A stretch of 64,000 nt of DNA from Cetobacterium sp. 2A (GTDB lineage: Bacteria > Fusobacteriota > Fusobacteriia > Fusobacteriales > Fusobacteriaceae). The stretch spans positions 434,001 through 498,000 of the forward strand of contig NZ_JACFAJ010000006.1 of the NCBI RefSeq assembly GCF_014250685.1. The letters run 5' to 3'. Below, in pieces: positions 34,220-44,703 of the stretch (position 1 is the first letter of the stretch; the number at the start of each line of letters is the position of its first letter). Position numbers and translations under genes: made by a program. Under the pieces are notes generated by a model. It had not been told where the DNA came from and ran no database searches. It saw only the letters and a list, made by a program, of their open reading frames with translations.

Positions 34220-35416
34220 TTAAGAAAAGAAATCCTTTAACTTATCGATAAATGTCTTGTTTGCTTTGTAATTTTTGTCTTTTAAACTTTCGTCAAACTT
34301 TCTAAGTAGGTCCATTTGATCTTCATTTAAGTTTGTTGGAATTTCTATATGAACTTTTACAAGCTGATCTCCCTTATAAGGACTTCTTGGATTTTGAATT
34401 CCCTCTCCTTTAAGTTTAAACATCTTTTCATTTTGAGTTCCTGCTGGTATTTTTATATTTTTCTTACCTTTTAGCGTTGGTATTTCAACTTCTCCACCTA
34501 ATGTTGCAGTTGCATATGTGATTGGTACTTCACATATTATATCCTCTCCTCTTCTTTCAAAGAATGGATGAGGTTTTACTTTAATATAGATGTATAAGTC
34601 TCCGTTTGGTCCACCCTCAGTACTTGCATTTCCCATTCCAGAAAGTCTAAGCTTTTGTCCATCATCTATTCCTGCTGGAATATTAACTTTTCTTTCTACA
34701 ACTTCTGATGAAATACCTGTTCCATGACATGTTTTACACTTGTGCTCAGGAATTTCTCCTGTTCCATGACATGTATCACATTCTTGAGTAGTTTGGAAAT
34801 TTCCAAACATAGTTCTTTGAGTTACATGGATTGCTCCAGCTCCATCACATTTTGGACATGTCTTCATCTTAGAACCTTTTTCGGCTCCTGTTCCATGACA
34901 TGTTTTACACTCAGATTGTCTTCTGTATTTTATTGTTTTTTCAACACCGTTTGCAGCTTCTTCTAAAGTTATTTCAACATTATATCTTAAGTCGTCACCG
35001 GGTTCTGGGGCTCTAGATCCACCACCGTAGCCACCGCCACCAAATCCGCCACCGCCTCCAGCTCCTCCTCCAAAGAATGAGCTAAAGATGTCTCCAATGT
35101 CATCGAAATTTCCAAAACCACCACTGAAACCTCCGAAACCTCCGCCAGCTCCAGCTCCAGCTCCGCCACCGCCTTGTTCAAAAGCAGAGTGACCAAATCT
35201 ATCATATTGAGCTTTTTTATTACTGTCAGAAAGGACTTGGTAAGCTTCATTAATTTCTTTAAATTTTGCCTCTGCTTCCTTTGTCTCTTTTTCAGTAGCA
35301 TTACTGAATTTATCAGGATGATATTTCATCGCAGCTTTTCTGTAGGCTTTCTTTATTTCAGACTCAGAAGCATCTTTTGAAACTCCTAACATCTCATAAA
35401 AATCTTGTTTTGCCAT
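34220..35416 (-). CDS. dnaJ: Chaperone protein DnaJ
   Basis: Hsp40 co-chaperone that delivers clients to DnaK and stimulates its ATPase. The protein has 398 residues. The J domain (1-70) has [10 protein letters not shown] with the HPD triad. A Gly/Phe-rich stretch (about 75-140) is unusually long and almost pure glycine in parts. The zinc centre (about 155-240) has four CxxCxGxG repeats ([32 protein letters not shown]), followed by the C-terminal substrate-binding domain. It is the last gene of the heat-shock operon, 113 bases after dnaK with a hairpin between. Confidence 0.96.
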   Translation of the reverse strand: MAKQDFYEMLGVSKDASESEIKKAYRKAAMKYHPDKFSNATEKETKEAEAKFKEINEAYQVLSDSNKKAQYDRFGHSAFEQGGGGAGAGAGGGFGGFSGGFGNFDDIGDIFSSFFGGGAGGGGGFGGGGYGGGSRAPEPGDDLRYNVEITLEEAANGVEKTIKYRRQSECKTCHGTGAEKGSKMKTCPKCDGAGAIHVTQRTMFGNFQTTQECDTCHGTGEIPEHKCKTCHGTGISSEVVERKVNIPAGIDDGQKLRLSGMGNASTEGGPNGDLYIYIKVKPHPFFERRGEDIICEVPITYATATLGGEVEIPTLKGKKNIKIPAGTQNEKMFKLKGEGIQNPRSPYKGDQLVKVHIEIPTNLNEDQMDLLRKFDESLKDKNYKANKTFIDKLKDFFS

Positions 35417-35457
35417 TATATTGGATTCTCCTTCTCTAGTTATTTTATGTTAGATAT

Positions 35458-35502
35458 GAAGACAAGCCACAAATTTACCCTGTAAATTGTGGCTAAGTCT
35501 TC
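35458..35502 (-). other. Stable hairpin between dnaK and dnaJ, no U-run
   Basis: GAAGAC..AGCCAC arms pair across a short loop (35458-35463 with 35497-35502, and AGCCACAA-type arms inside), giving roughly 18-20 pairs with bulges. On the minus (coding) strand no poly-U follows, so it looks like a processing or partial-attenuation site rather than a full terminator. Confidence 0.6.
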
Positions 35503-35529
35503 CTATACATTATCTATTATTTAGGGGAA

Positions 35530-37341
<1,812 letters not shown>

Positions 37342-37391
37342 TTAAATATACCTCCTAAAATTTCTTTAAATTTATAAAAATCTCTTTAAGT

Positions 37392-37937
37392 TTATTTTTT
37401 ACACACTTTAACCATAGAGGGTCTGATAACACGGCCCTTCATTTTGTAGCCTTTTTGAAACTCTTCTATTATTACATCATTTTCAAAATCTGGTGATTCT
37501 TCTACGGCAACTGCCATATGCATATGTGGATCAAACTTTTGTCCTTTTCCATCAATTGCTTCTACACCTTCACTAGAAACTGTATTTTTCATTTGTGATA
37601 GAGTTAATTCTACTCCTTTTACTAGAGAATCAAAATCTTTGTTCTCTTCAGATGCAGATATAGCTCTTTCTAGATTATCTATTATGTCTAAAAGCTTTAC
37701 TACTACCTTTTCAGATGCATATGCTTTTAAATCATCAAATTCTTTTTCTTTTCTCTTAGTAAAGTTTTGGAATTCAGCTTGCTTTCTAAGGTATGAACTC
37801 TTCCAATCATCTAGTTCTGCTTTTAATTTTGCAATATCCTCAGCTTGAACTTGTTCAGTTGAAACTTCTTCATTTACTATTTCTTCATTCACTAGCTCTT
37901 CGTTCATTAGCTCTTCATTCATTTCCTTTTCTGCCAT
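37392..37937 (-). CDS. grpE: Nucleotide exchange factor GrpE
   Basis: Releases ADP from DnaK. The protein has 181 residues. The first 30 or so residues are an acidic, repetitive tail built from NEELMNEELVNEEIVNEE. They are followed by the long dimer coiled coil (ELDDWKSSYLRKQAEFQNFTKR in two parts) and the beta domain (FDPHMHMAVAVEESPDFEND, GYKMKGRVIRPSMVKV). ATG 37937 (AAGGAG seven bases before) is preferred to one seven codons earlier, which would overlap hrcA by 20 bases. Confidence 0.95.
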   Translation of the reverse strand: MAEKEMNEELMNEELVNEEIVNEEVSTEQVQAEDIAKLKAELDDWKSSYLRKQAEFQNFTKRKEKEFDDLKAYASEKVVVKLLDIIDNLERAISASEENKDFDSLVKGVELTLSQMKNTVSSEGVEAIDGKGQKFDPHMHMAVAVEESPDFENDVIIEEFQKGYKMKGRVIRPSMVKVCKK

Positions 37938-37938
37938 C

Positions 37939-38922
37939 TTATTCTCCTTCTTTTCCAATTTCCTTTATAACTTTATTCACTTCTTCTGTAACATGTTGTA
38001 TAAGTCCCATTGTCCTTGAATAAGCCATCCGCTTTGGTCCCATGACCCCTATAATTCCTTGAGAATCTCCAAGCTTATAGACCGAATATACAAAGCTGTA
38101 ATCTTCAAGCCCCTTTATAGGAAGCTCTTCTCCCATCAATACATTTACTGTCCCGTATTTATGAGTCTTTGTTTTTATAACTTCTTCTAATAGTTCTTTA
38201 ATACCTTTTTGTTTACTGAAAAGTTCAAGTACATCTGAAATTTCATTTACTTGCTTATCTTTGAACATCACTGAAGTATTTTCTAAGAATAACTTTCCTT
38301 CGACCTCTTCATATATTCCTTTTATGATTCCATCCACTTCATGACTGTCTAAATCGTCATTTTGAATTCTCTCATTTAAAGAAATTGATAATTCCATGAG
38401 ATGCTCTCTTGTCACTCTCTCTTCTAAAAATATCTTCTTAGTTCTGATAGCTTTGTTCTCCATAACTATGACTGCCATAGCCATAAAATCGTCAATGTGA
38501 ACAAGTTCAATTTTTTTTATTTTCTCTTTATGGTGATTCGGTTCTATAACAATCCCAGTATAGTTTGTTAGTTTAGATAATAAGCTAGAAGTCTTTTGTA
38601 AAACTGAGTCCAGTTCTCTCATTCTATTCTCATATACTAAATCTATCCTAGCTTTTTCTTCTCTAGACAACTTTTCAATTTTTAAAAGTTCATCTAAATA
38701 ATATTTATAGCCCGTATCAGTTGGGATCCTCCCAGAAGAAGTATGAGTCTTTGATATGTATCCCATATCTTCTAAGTCAGCCATTACGTTCCTGATAGTT
38801 GCTGAAGAAAGATTTATATTATATTTTTTTACTAGAGTTCTAGACCCAATTGTTTCTCCATGAGTTAAGTAGAAATCTATTATAGCGTTTAAAACTAATT
38901 TTTCTCTCTCAGTTACAGGCAT
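37939..38922 (-). CDS. hrcA: Heat-inducible transcription repressor HrcA
   Basis: Winged-helix repressor that binds CIRCE and needs GroE for folding. The protein has 327 residues. The N-terminal DNA-binding part has VLNAIIDFYLTHGETIGSRTLVKKY, then LSSATIRNVMADLEDMGYISKTHTSSGR (in two parts), with later GGlike sensor strands. It is first in hrcA-grpE-dnaK-dnaJ and represses its own operon. ATG 38922 is taken over a GTG three codons earlier, which lies inside the GGGTGG ribosome site. Confidence 0.95.
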   Translation of the reverse strand: MPVTEREKLVLNAIIDFYLTHGETIGSRTLVKKYNINLSSATIRNVMADLEDMGYISKTHTSSGRIPTDTGYKYYLDELLKIEKLSREEKARIDLVYENRMRELDSVLQKTSSLLSKLTNYTGIVIEPNHHKEKIKKIELVHIDDFMAMAVIVMENKAIRTKKIFLEERVTREHLMELSISLNERIQNDDLDSHEVDGIIKGIYEEVEGKLFLENTSVMFKDKQVNEISDVLELFSKQKGIKELLEEVIKTKTHKYGTVNVLMGEELPIKGLEDYSFVYSVYKLGDSQGIIGVMGPKRMAYSRTMGLIQHVTEEVNKVIKEIGKEGE

Positions 38923-38945
38923 AATGACCACCCTTTATCTTTTTG

Positions 38946-38972
38946 TTAGCACTCACTTCAATCGAGTGCTAA
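38946..38972. promoter_or_regulatory. CIRCE operator
   Basis: Perfect consensus TTAGCACTC (38946-38954), nine-base spacer, GAGTGCTAA (38964-38972), 23 bases before hrcA. It is the HrcA binding site, placed at the predicted transcription start. Confidence 0.97.
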
Positions 38973-38986
38973 TCAATTACATTAAA

Positions 38987-39015
38987 AATATAACCTATTT
39001 TTTTTTTAATGTCAA
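38987..39015 (-). promoter_or_regulatory. Promoter of the hrcA operon
   Basis: Minus strand TTGACA (39010-39015), 17-base spacer, TATATT (38987-38992). CIRCE lies just downstream, so HrcA would block initiation or clearance. Confidence 0.88.
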
Positions 39016-39039
39016 TAAAATTATTGAAAAAATTTTTAA

Positions 39040-39069
39040 TATTACACCTTTTATTATATCGGTGTAATA
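39040..39069. promoter_or_regulatory. Inverted repeat TATTACACC-N12-GGTGTAATA, candidate operator
   Basis: Nine-base arms at 39040-39048 and 39061-39069, ending about 10 bases before the -35 of the porin promoter. No U-run follows, so it does not look like a terminator. An activator or repressor site is likelier. Confidence 0.5.
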
Positions 39070-39078
39070 ATAAAATTA

Positions 39079-39107
39079 TTGATTTATAAGGATTTTTATA
39101 ATATAAT
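39079..39107 (+). promoter_or_regulatory. Promoter of the FadL-family gene
   Basis: TTGATT (39079-39084), 17-base spacer, TATAAT (39102-39107). The leader to the ATG at 39178 is about 65 bases and ends in a GGAGG site. Confidence 0.78.
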
Positions 39108-39177
39108 GTGGGTTATTACGATTTTATAAAATAACAACTTTTTTATTATTTTAAATCGACGGAGGAAATAAAATTTT

Positions 39178-40536
39178 ATGAAAAAACAATTACTAATAGC
39201 ATCTGCTCTACTTGTTTCAACTGAAAGCATGGCTGGAAGTATCGATTATCTTTCACAACAAGACGCTGAATATTTTGCTCATCCAGCCTTAACTGGTAAA
39301 ATTGGAGCATCTTCAGCATACTATAATCCCGCTGGAACAGCTTTTTTAGAAAATGGAACTTACTTACAAATTAATAATCAAACACACTTTAAAACTTATA
39401 AAATGGAAATAAATGATAGAAAATTTGAAAGTGATAAGCCCTCTCCTATAGTTCCTAGTATGCAACTTGTTCATGCTAATAACGGAACATCATACTTTTT
39501 CCATATCGGAGCTTTAGCTGGTGGTGGAAATGTTGGATATGAAGGTGGACTTGGAACTTTTGAATATATGGGAAATACAATTAACTCATCACTAAAAAAT
39601 AAATTTGCACCTCTAGGACTAAGTGACCAAGTTGGAGCTACATTCCTAGATGGAAATAAAGTCAAAGGATCTTCATACTATGTTGCCCTACAAGGTGGAA
39701 TTGCACAAAAGATAAATGATGAACTTAGTTTCTCTCTTGGACTTCGTTATGTAAATGCCACTAGAAACCTTAAAGGAAAAGGAAACTTTGAATTAAATCT
39801 TGCAAATAACAAAACTTATCCAACATTTGATATAGATTCAGAAAGAACTGCTCAAGGATTTAGTGGACTTTTAGGTCTTAACTATCAACCAAATAGCAAA
39901 CTAAATATAGGTTTCCGTTACGAATCTGAAATGGAACTTGATTTCAAAACTAATGAGAAAAATCTAAATAATTTTAGAAATGATTTAAATATGGGGATGG
40001 GAGGAATAAAAATTCCTGGAACTAATACTTCTATCGGAGATGGAATATATAACGATATCGCCAACAATCCCGCTGTATACGAATGGACACACGATAAGAA
40101 AGGAAGAAGAAATCTTCCAGCTATGGCAAGTTTAGGAGCCAGTTACAAGTATAGTGAAAGAACAACTCTTCTTCTTTCTGGAAACTATTACTTCATAAAA
40201 GATGCTGGAGATGATTTTGGAGCATATGATAACTATAGCAATGGATATGAAATTGGTGTAGGTATAGATTATATCCTAAATCCAAAATGGACTCTTATGG
40301 CTGGTTATCAGTATACTGATACTGGAGCTAACAGTAAAACTTACAAAGATACTGACTATGCTCTAAATGCTGATTTATATGGAATTGGAGCTAAATACAA
40401 ATATAGTGAAAATCTAGATTTAATGGCATCTCTTGCATCAGTATTCTACCATTCAGGAACATCTTCAATAACAGGAATAAAATATGAAAAGCATGTAGAA
40501 GCTATTGGTTTAGCTGGAATATATAAATTTAATTAA
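39178..40536 (+). CDS. OmpP1/FadL-family outer membrane transport protein
   Basis: The protein has 452 residues. A signal peptide (about 1-20, MKKQLLIASALLVSTESMAG) is followed by the FadL N-terminal plug region (SSAYYNPAGTAFLENGTYL, the NPAG motif). A long run of amphipathic beta strands follows, ending in an aromatic-rich strand GLAGIYKFN that suits outer membrane assembly. Family members pass hydrophobic compounds such as long-chain fatty acids. The gene directly supports a diderm host. It stands alone, with promoter, upstream palindrome and terminator. Confidence 0.9.
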   Translation: MKKQLLIASALLVSTESMAGSIDYLSQQDAEYFAHPALTGKIGASSAYYNPAGTAFLENGTYLQINNQTHFKTYKMEINDRKFESDKPSPIVPSMQLVHANNGTSYFFHIGALAGGGNVGYEGGLGTFEYMGNTINSSLKNKFAPLGLSDQVGATFLDGNKVKGSSYYVALQGGIAQKINDELSFSLGLRYVNATRNLKGKGNFELNLANNKTYPTFDIDSERTAQGFSGLLGLNYQPNSKLNIGFRYESEMELDFKTNEKNLNNFRNDLNMGMGGIKIPGTNTSIGDGIYNDIANNPAVYEWTHDKKGRRNLPAMASLGASYKYSERTTLLLSGNYYFIKDAGDDFGAYDNYSNGYEIGVGIDYILNPKWTLMAGYQYTDTGANSKTYKDTDYALNADLYGIGAKYKYSENLDLMASLASVFYHSGTSSITGIKYEKHVEAIGLAGIYKFN

Positions 40537-40568
40537 AAAAAAAGGATGCGATAATGCATCCTTTTTTT
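40537..40568 (+). terminator. Bidirectional terminator after the porin gene
   Basis: AAAAGGATGC/GCATCCTTTT stem (10 bp) with a GATAAT loop, then T. It is A-rich on the other side, so it also serves the convergent 131-residue gene. Confidence 0.88.
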
Positions 40569-40570
40569 AT

Positions 40571-40966
40571 CTATTCACCTTCTTGTGATTCTACTGTTTG
40601 TTTTACCTTTGCTTCATTTAACTCTTTTTCTATCTTTTTAATTCTTTTATGAATTTCATTTATTCTAAACTCTAAAGAATTCAAGATCCAAAATTGAAAG
40701 TGACTTGCTCTTTGTGATTCATAGAACATCCAAATAAGTTTAAATATTCCAAGCAGTATAGCAAGTTGCAGTGTTAGAGTCGGACTTATTCTGCTAAAAA
40801 TTCCTCCGATTACTAAAAGAGCAATGATAATCCCTATAAGTAAAAGGTTTACAATCTTATTTTGCTTATTTCCAGCTCCACCTACTTGCCCAACAATATT
40901 TCTTATTCTTTCTTTTTCTTTTTGAAACTCTTGTACTTCTTCCCTTAGTTGTTCCTCTCCTCTCAT
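40571..40966 (-). CDS. Membrane protein with flanking coiled coils, function unknown
   Basis: The protein has 131 residues: an N-terminal charged helix (EEQLREEVQEFQKEKERIRN), then two hydrophobic helices (about 42-60, LLLIGIIIALLVIGGIF, and 65-85, LTLQLAILLGIFKLIWMFY). A charged coiled coil follows (about 95-125, RINEIHKRIKKIEKELNEAK). I do not recognise a family. It is 22 bases after nadE on the same strand and likely the last gene of that operon. Confidence 0.75.
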   Translation of the reverse strand: MRGEEQLREEVQEFQKEKERIRNIVGQVGGAGNKQNKIVNLLLIGIIIALLVIGGIFSRISPTLTLQLAILLGIFKLIWMFYESQRASHFQFWILNSLEFRINEIHKRIKKIEKELNEAKVKQTVESQEGE

Positions 40967-40988
40967 TAGTTCCCCCTTTTAAGTTAAA

Positions 40989-41819
40989 TTATACTCCCCA
41001 ATCTCTTGGGTACCTAAACTCTCTTCCAATCGTCCTAGTAGAAATTTTAGCTATAACTGGAAGTTTCCTTTTATACTGAGACATTTTCATCCTTCTTATT
41101 ATACTATCTATAATACTGGATTCAAATCCCTCCTCTAAAATCTCTTCCTTAGTATATCTTTCATCTATTAGTCTATATAAAATTTCATCTGCCATTTTGT
41201 ATGAAAATCCAAGCTCACTCTCGTCAGTTTGTCCTTCCCACAAATCAGCACTTGGTTTTTTCTCAATAAGTGGTGTTGGAACACCCATATGTCTTGAAAG
41301 TTCCCATATCTGAGTTTTATATAGATCTCCAATTGGATTTATAGCCGAGGCTCCATCTCCAAATTGAGTACTATATCCAAGTAGTAATTCTGTCTTATTA
41401 GAAGTTCCTAGAACTAATGCTTTTTCCTTAGCAGAATAATCAAAGAGAATACACATTCTCTCTCTTGCCATTCTATTTCCTTTTCTAAGTCCGTCCATAT
41501 CTTTATTCATCTCAAAGTATGGCTCAACCATAGGAGTAATCTCTATAAGTTCACTTTTAATCCCTAAATCTTCCACCACAAGTTTAGCGTGCTCTACGCT
41601 CTCCTTGCTTGAAGTTTTATATGGCATCATTATTCCAAGTACATTTTCTGGTCCAAAAGCTCTAGCAGCAAGATAAGCAACTATTGCTGAGTCTATTCCT
41701 CCTGAAAGCCCCAAAACAACTTTTTCAAATCCTACCTTATTAACTTCTTCTCTTAAAAAATCTACAAGAATATTCTCAACCATTTCTAAATTCAAATTCA
41801 ATTTGTCTTTGTCTTTCAT
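40989..41819 (-). CDS. nadE: NH3-dependent NAD+ synthetase
   Basis: Last step of NAD synthesis: amidates nicotinate adenine dinucleotide using ammonia and ATP. The protein has 276 residues, the short form without a glutaminase domain. The ATP pyrophosphatase loop [18 protein letters not shown] is near 34-51. [20 protein letters not shown] and [18 protein letters not shown] are the other family marks. It follows rbgA by 13 bases. Confidence 0.95.
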   Translation of the reverse strand: MKDKDKLNLNLEMVENILVDFLREEVNKVGFEKVVLGLSGGIDSAIVAYLAARAFGPENVLGIMMPYKTSSKESVEHAKLVVEDLGIKSELIEITPMVEPYFEMNKDMDGLRKGNRMARERMCILFDYSAKEKALVLGTSNKTELLLGYSTQFGDGASAINPIGDLYKTQIWELSRHMGVPTPLIEKKPSADLWEGQTDESELGFSYKMADEILYRLIDERYTKEEILEEGFESSIIDSIIRRMKMSQYKRKLPVIAKISTRTIGREFRYPRDWGV

Positions 41820-41832
41820 GGTTTACCTCACT

Positions 41833-42729
41833 CTATTTGTAATCGTTTTTTATGCTCTCTGCTAAATCTCTATCCAGTCCGAACTTTCCAAGTTTACAAG
41901 CTCTGTAATCTCTTAACACTGTGTAAGTTGCTTGTTGAACATTTGGAATATTACCCTTTTGTAACATATTCATTCTAAGAGCTATACTTTCGATGATTGC
42001 TCCAGTAACTTGATCGAAGTCCTCATCTAAAAGTTTATACTTTTCTTTCAATACATTTTTCATTCCCATTTCCATCATTCTATCTATAAGTCTGCAAGCA
42101 ACTTCATCTATTGGAAGAATTTCATCTCTTATAGCTCCAGTTATTGCAAGGTTCATTCCAACCTCTTCATTTTCAAATTTTGGCCATAGTATTCCTGGAG
42201 TATCTAGAAGTTCTAGTCCCTCTTTGATTCTTACCCATTGCTTTCCTCTAGTAAATCCTGGTTTGTTTCCAACCCCAGCACTGTTTTTACCAACAATTCT
42301 GTTGATAAGTCTAGATTTTCCAACGTTAGGTATTCCAGCTATCATAAGTCTTGTATTTACTTTTCTAAGACCTTTTTTCAGCATTTTTTCTTTTTTCTCT
42401 GCTGAAACTTTATCTATTATAGTATAAAGTGCTTTTATGTTAAATCCAGTTTCTGCTGAAAGCTCTAATACCTCATCAGCAAAATTATTCTCTTTAAAGA
42501 ACTTTTTCCAGTAATTTATCTCTTCTTTTGTAACTAAATCTGATTTATTTATAACTATTACCCTTTTTTTATGTTTAGCAAATGTTGCTATATCAGGATT
42601 CTTACTTGATAAAGGTATTCTAGCATCCACTACTTCTAGAACTATATCTATAAGTGGAAGGTTCTCCTTTATTAAATCCTTTGTTTTTTTCATATGGCCT
42701 GGGTACCAGTTTATTTTTGTCATTGACAT
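41833..42729 (-). CDS. rbgA: Ribosome biogenesis GTPase YlqF/RbgA
   Basis: GTPase needed late in 50S subunit assembly. The protein has 298 residues. The G motifs are circularly permuted: NKSDLV (G4, near 61), SAETGFN (G5), then GIPNVGKSRLINRI (G1, near 131), PGFTRGKQW (G2) and LDTPGIL (G3). It starts KINWYPGHMKKTKDLI, the usual YlqF N-terminus, and ends in the RNA-binding helical domain. GGAGG lies before the first ATG. Confidence 0.95.
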   Translation of the reverse strand: MSMTKINWYPGHMKKTKDLIKENLPLIDIVLEVVDARIPLSSKNPDIATFAKHKKRVIVINKSDLVTKEEINYWKKFFKENNFADEVLELSAETGFNIKALYTIIDKVSAEKKEKMLKKGLRKVNTRLMIAGIPNVGKSRLINRIVGKNSAGVGNKPGFTRGKQWVRIKEGLELLDTPGILWPKFENEEVGMNLAITGAIRDEILPIDEVACRLIDRMMEMGMKNVLKEKYKLLDEDFDQVTGAIIESIALRMNMLQKGNIPNVQQATYTVLRDYRACKLGKFGLDRDLAESIKNDYK

Positions 42730-42741
42730 ATTATGTCCTCC

Positions 42742-43407
42742 TTATTCTTCTGTTCCCTTAACTAGAAGAACAATCTCTCCTTTAATAGGATTCTTACTTA
42801 ACTTTTCAATAAGCTCTGTAGTCGTTCCTCTTAAAATCTCTTCGTATATTTTAGTAATCTCTCTTACTATAACAACTTCTCTAACGCCTATAAAAGTTTC
42901 TATATCTTTTAGAGTTTTTTCAATTCTATGAGGAGATTCAAAAATTATCATTGTTCTTTCTTCTGTTGCAAGTTTTTTTAATAGTGTTTGTCTTCCTTTT
43001 TTCTTAGGTAGGAATCCCTCCATACAAAACCTTCTAGTTGAGATTCCAGCAGCTGAAGCAGCAGCAGTCATAGCACTAGCTCCAGGAATTGGAACTACTT
43101 TTATTCCTTTTTTATGAGCTTCATCTACAAGTTCCCAACCTGGATCAGAAATACATGGTGTTCCTGCATCTGTAACTATAGCTACAGTGTTTCCATTCTC
43201 TAACATATTTATTATGTTTGAAATTTGGTGCATCTTAGTATTCTCATCATATCTATAAACAGTATTTTTTATCTCTAAATGATTTAGTAGTTTTCTAGTT
43301 ACTCTTGTATCTTCAGCAAATATAAAATTTGCCTCTTTCAATATTCTGATGGCTCTTAGAGTTATATCCTCTAAATTACCTATTGGTGTTGCTACAATAT
43401 ATAACAT
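42742..43407 (-). CDS. rsmI: 16S rRNA (cytidine(1402)-2'-O)-methyltransferase
   Basis: Methylates the ribose of C1402 in the decoding centre. The protein has 221 residues. It starts LYIVATPIGNLEDITLRAIRIL and has FAEDTRVTRKLL, VTDAGTPCISDPGWELV and GFLPKKKGRQ, all RsmI signatures (tetrapyrrole-methylase fold). It is a little shorter than E. coli RsmI and lacks its C-terminal extension. Confidence 0.95.
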   Translation of the reverse strand: MLYIVATPIGNLEDITLRAIRILKEANFIFAEDTRVTRKLLNHLEIKNTVYRYDENTKMHQISNIINMLENGNTVAIVTDAGTPCISDPGWELVDEAHKKGIKVVPIPGASAMTAAASAAGISTRRFCMEGFLPKKKGRQTLLKKLATEERTMIIFESPHRIEKTLKDIETFIGVREVVIVREITKIYEEILRGTTTELIEKLSKNPIKGEIVLLVKGTEE

Positions 43408-43428
43408 TGCTTCCTGCCTTTCTCTTTA

Positions 43429-44703
43429 TTATTTTTTCTCTCCTGCTAACATAGCTTTTATAGTTGAAATTGCAGTTTCAAGTTGTAAGTCAGTTTTATG
43501 AGCCATTTTATCTGCTTCTTCCTTACCTTTAACTTGCTCAATCACTTTATTTCTACTCTCTTTAGTTTCGTCTTCATTCACGTTAGTTACAAATCCATCA
43601 AAGAATAGGAAGTCATCTTTTTCTTCTATCTTAATATCAGGTTCGATACCTACACCATGGATTGAAACTCCACTTGGAGTATAATATTTAGCTATAGTTA
43701 ATTTAATTCCATCTCCGTCTGGTAAAGGTATAAGAGTTTGCACACTTCCCTTTCCAAAACTCTTTTCTCCGATTAGTTTTCCTCTTTTATGGTCTTTCAC
43801 TGCACCAGCAACTATTTCAGAAGCTGAAGCACTTCCCTCGTTTATAAGAACTACAAGTGGGAAATCACCAAAATATTTTCCCTCTCTATTTGAAACCTGT
43901 TCTTCTCCAACTTTACCTTTAGTACTAACTATTCTTCCATCTTTTATAAACATAGAACCTATTTTTATAGCTTGATCTAGAGCTCCACCTGGATTACTTC
44001 TTAAATCTAAAACTATTCCTTTAGCTCCTTCTTTTTGTAGTTTTTCAAGAGCTACTTTAACATCTGGATAAACATTTTCTCCAAACTGAGTTAATCTTAA
44101 ATAACCTATATTTTTATCAAGCATTCTGCTCTTAACATATTTCAATTCGATTATTGCTCTTTTTAGTGTTACTTCTTTTGTTTCTTTTGCTGATTCTCTA
44201 TAAACTGTAAGTTTAACTTCTGAACCAGGTTCTCCCTTTAACTTCTTAACACACTCTTCGCTAGTGATGTTGTATGTTCCAACTCCATCGATAGCTATGA
44301 TTTTATCCTTAGCTTTTATTCCAGCTATATATGCTGGAGTATCTTCTATTGGTGAAACTACTACCAAAGGTTCGTCAGTTTTCTTTTGAATAACCATTCC
44401 AACCCCTGGGTATTTCCCTTGAATATCCTCTTTAAAACTCTCTAGTTCTTCCGATGTAAAATAATTAGAATGTGGATCATCTAAAGATTCCATCATTCCT
44501 TTCAAAGCACCTTGCATCATAGTCTGCTTGGTTGGTTCTTTTTCTCCCACGTGATTAGCTTTTAATATATCCATTATATCCGAGAGTTCTTTCAATTCTT
44601 TGATATTTGATAAAAATCCACTGTTATCCTGTGTAAATCCTACTGTTGAAATCGTTGCTGATAATAGTAGAATAAGCCCCTTGCTTTTTAAAAATTTTAT
44701 CAT
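43429..44703 (-). CDS. ctpA: S41-family carboxyl-terminal processing protease
   Basis: Exported serine protease. The protein has 424 residues. A signal peptide (about 1-24, GLILLLSATISTVGF) is followed by a PDZ domain (about 85-175, IQKKTDEPLVVVSPIEDTPA) and the S41 core. That core has GSASASEIVAGAVKDHKRG, holding the catalytic Ser, and FGKGSVQTLIPL with the Lys of the Ser-Lys dyad. The start overlaps the tlyA stop by four bases. It may process or clear envelope proteins; targets are unknown. Confidence 0.93.
   Translation of the reverse strand: MIKFLKSKGLILLLSATISTVGFTQDNSGFLSNIKELKELSDIMDILKANHVGEKEPTKQTMMQGALKGMMESLDDPHSNYFTSEELESFKEDIQGKYPGVGMVIQKKTDEPLVVVSPIEDTPAYIAGIKAKDKIIAIDGVGTYNITSEECVKKLKGEPGSEVKLTVYRESAKETKEVTLKRAIIELKYVKSRMLDKNIGYLRLTQFGENVYPDVKVALEKLQKEGAKGIVLDLRSNPGGALDQAIKIGSMFIKDGRIVSTKGKVGEEQVSNREGKYFGDFPLVVLINEGSASASEIVAGAVKDHKRGKLIGEKSFGKGSVQTLIPLPDGDGIKLTIAKYYTPSGVSIHGVGIEPDIKIEEKDDFLFFDGFVTNVNEDETKESRNKVIEQVKGKEEADKMAHKTDLQLETAISTIKAMLAGEKK

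Noticed and set aside
34980..35165. Glycine-rich DNA in dnaJ as a repeat element
   Set aside because: It encodes the Gly/Phe linker normal for DnaJ.
39040..39069. Inverted repeat as a terminator
   Set aside because: No U-run on either strand and it sits in a divergent promoter region, not after a gene.
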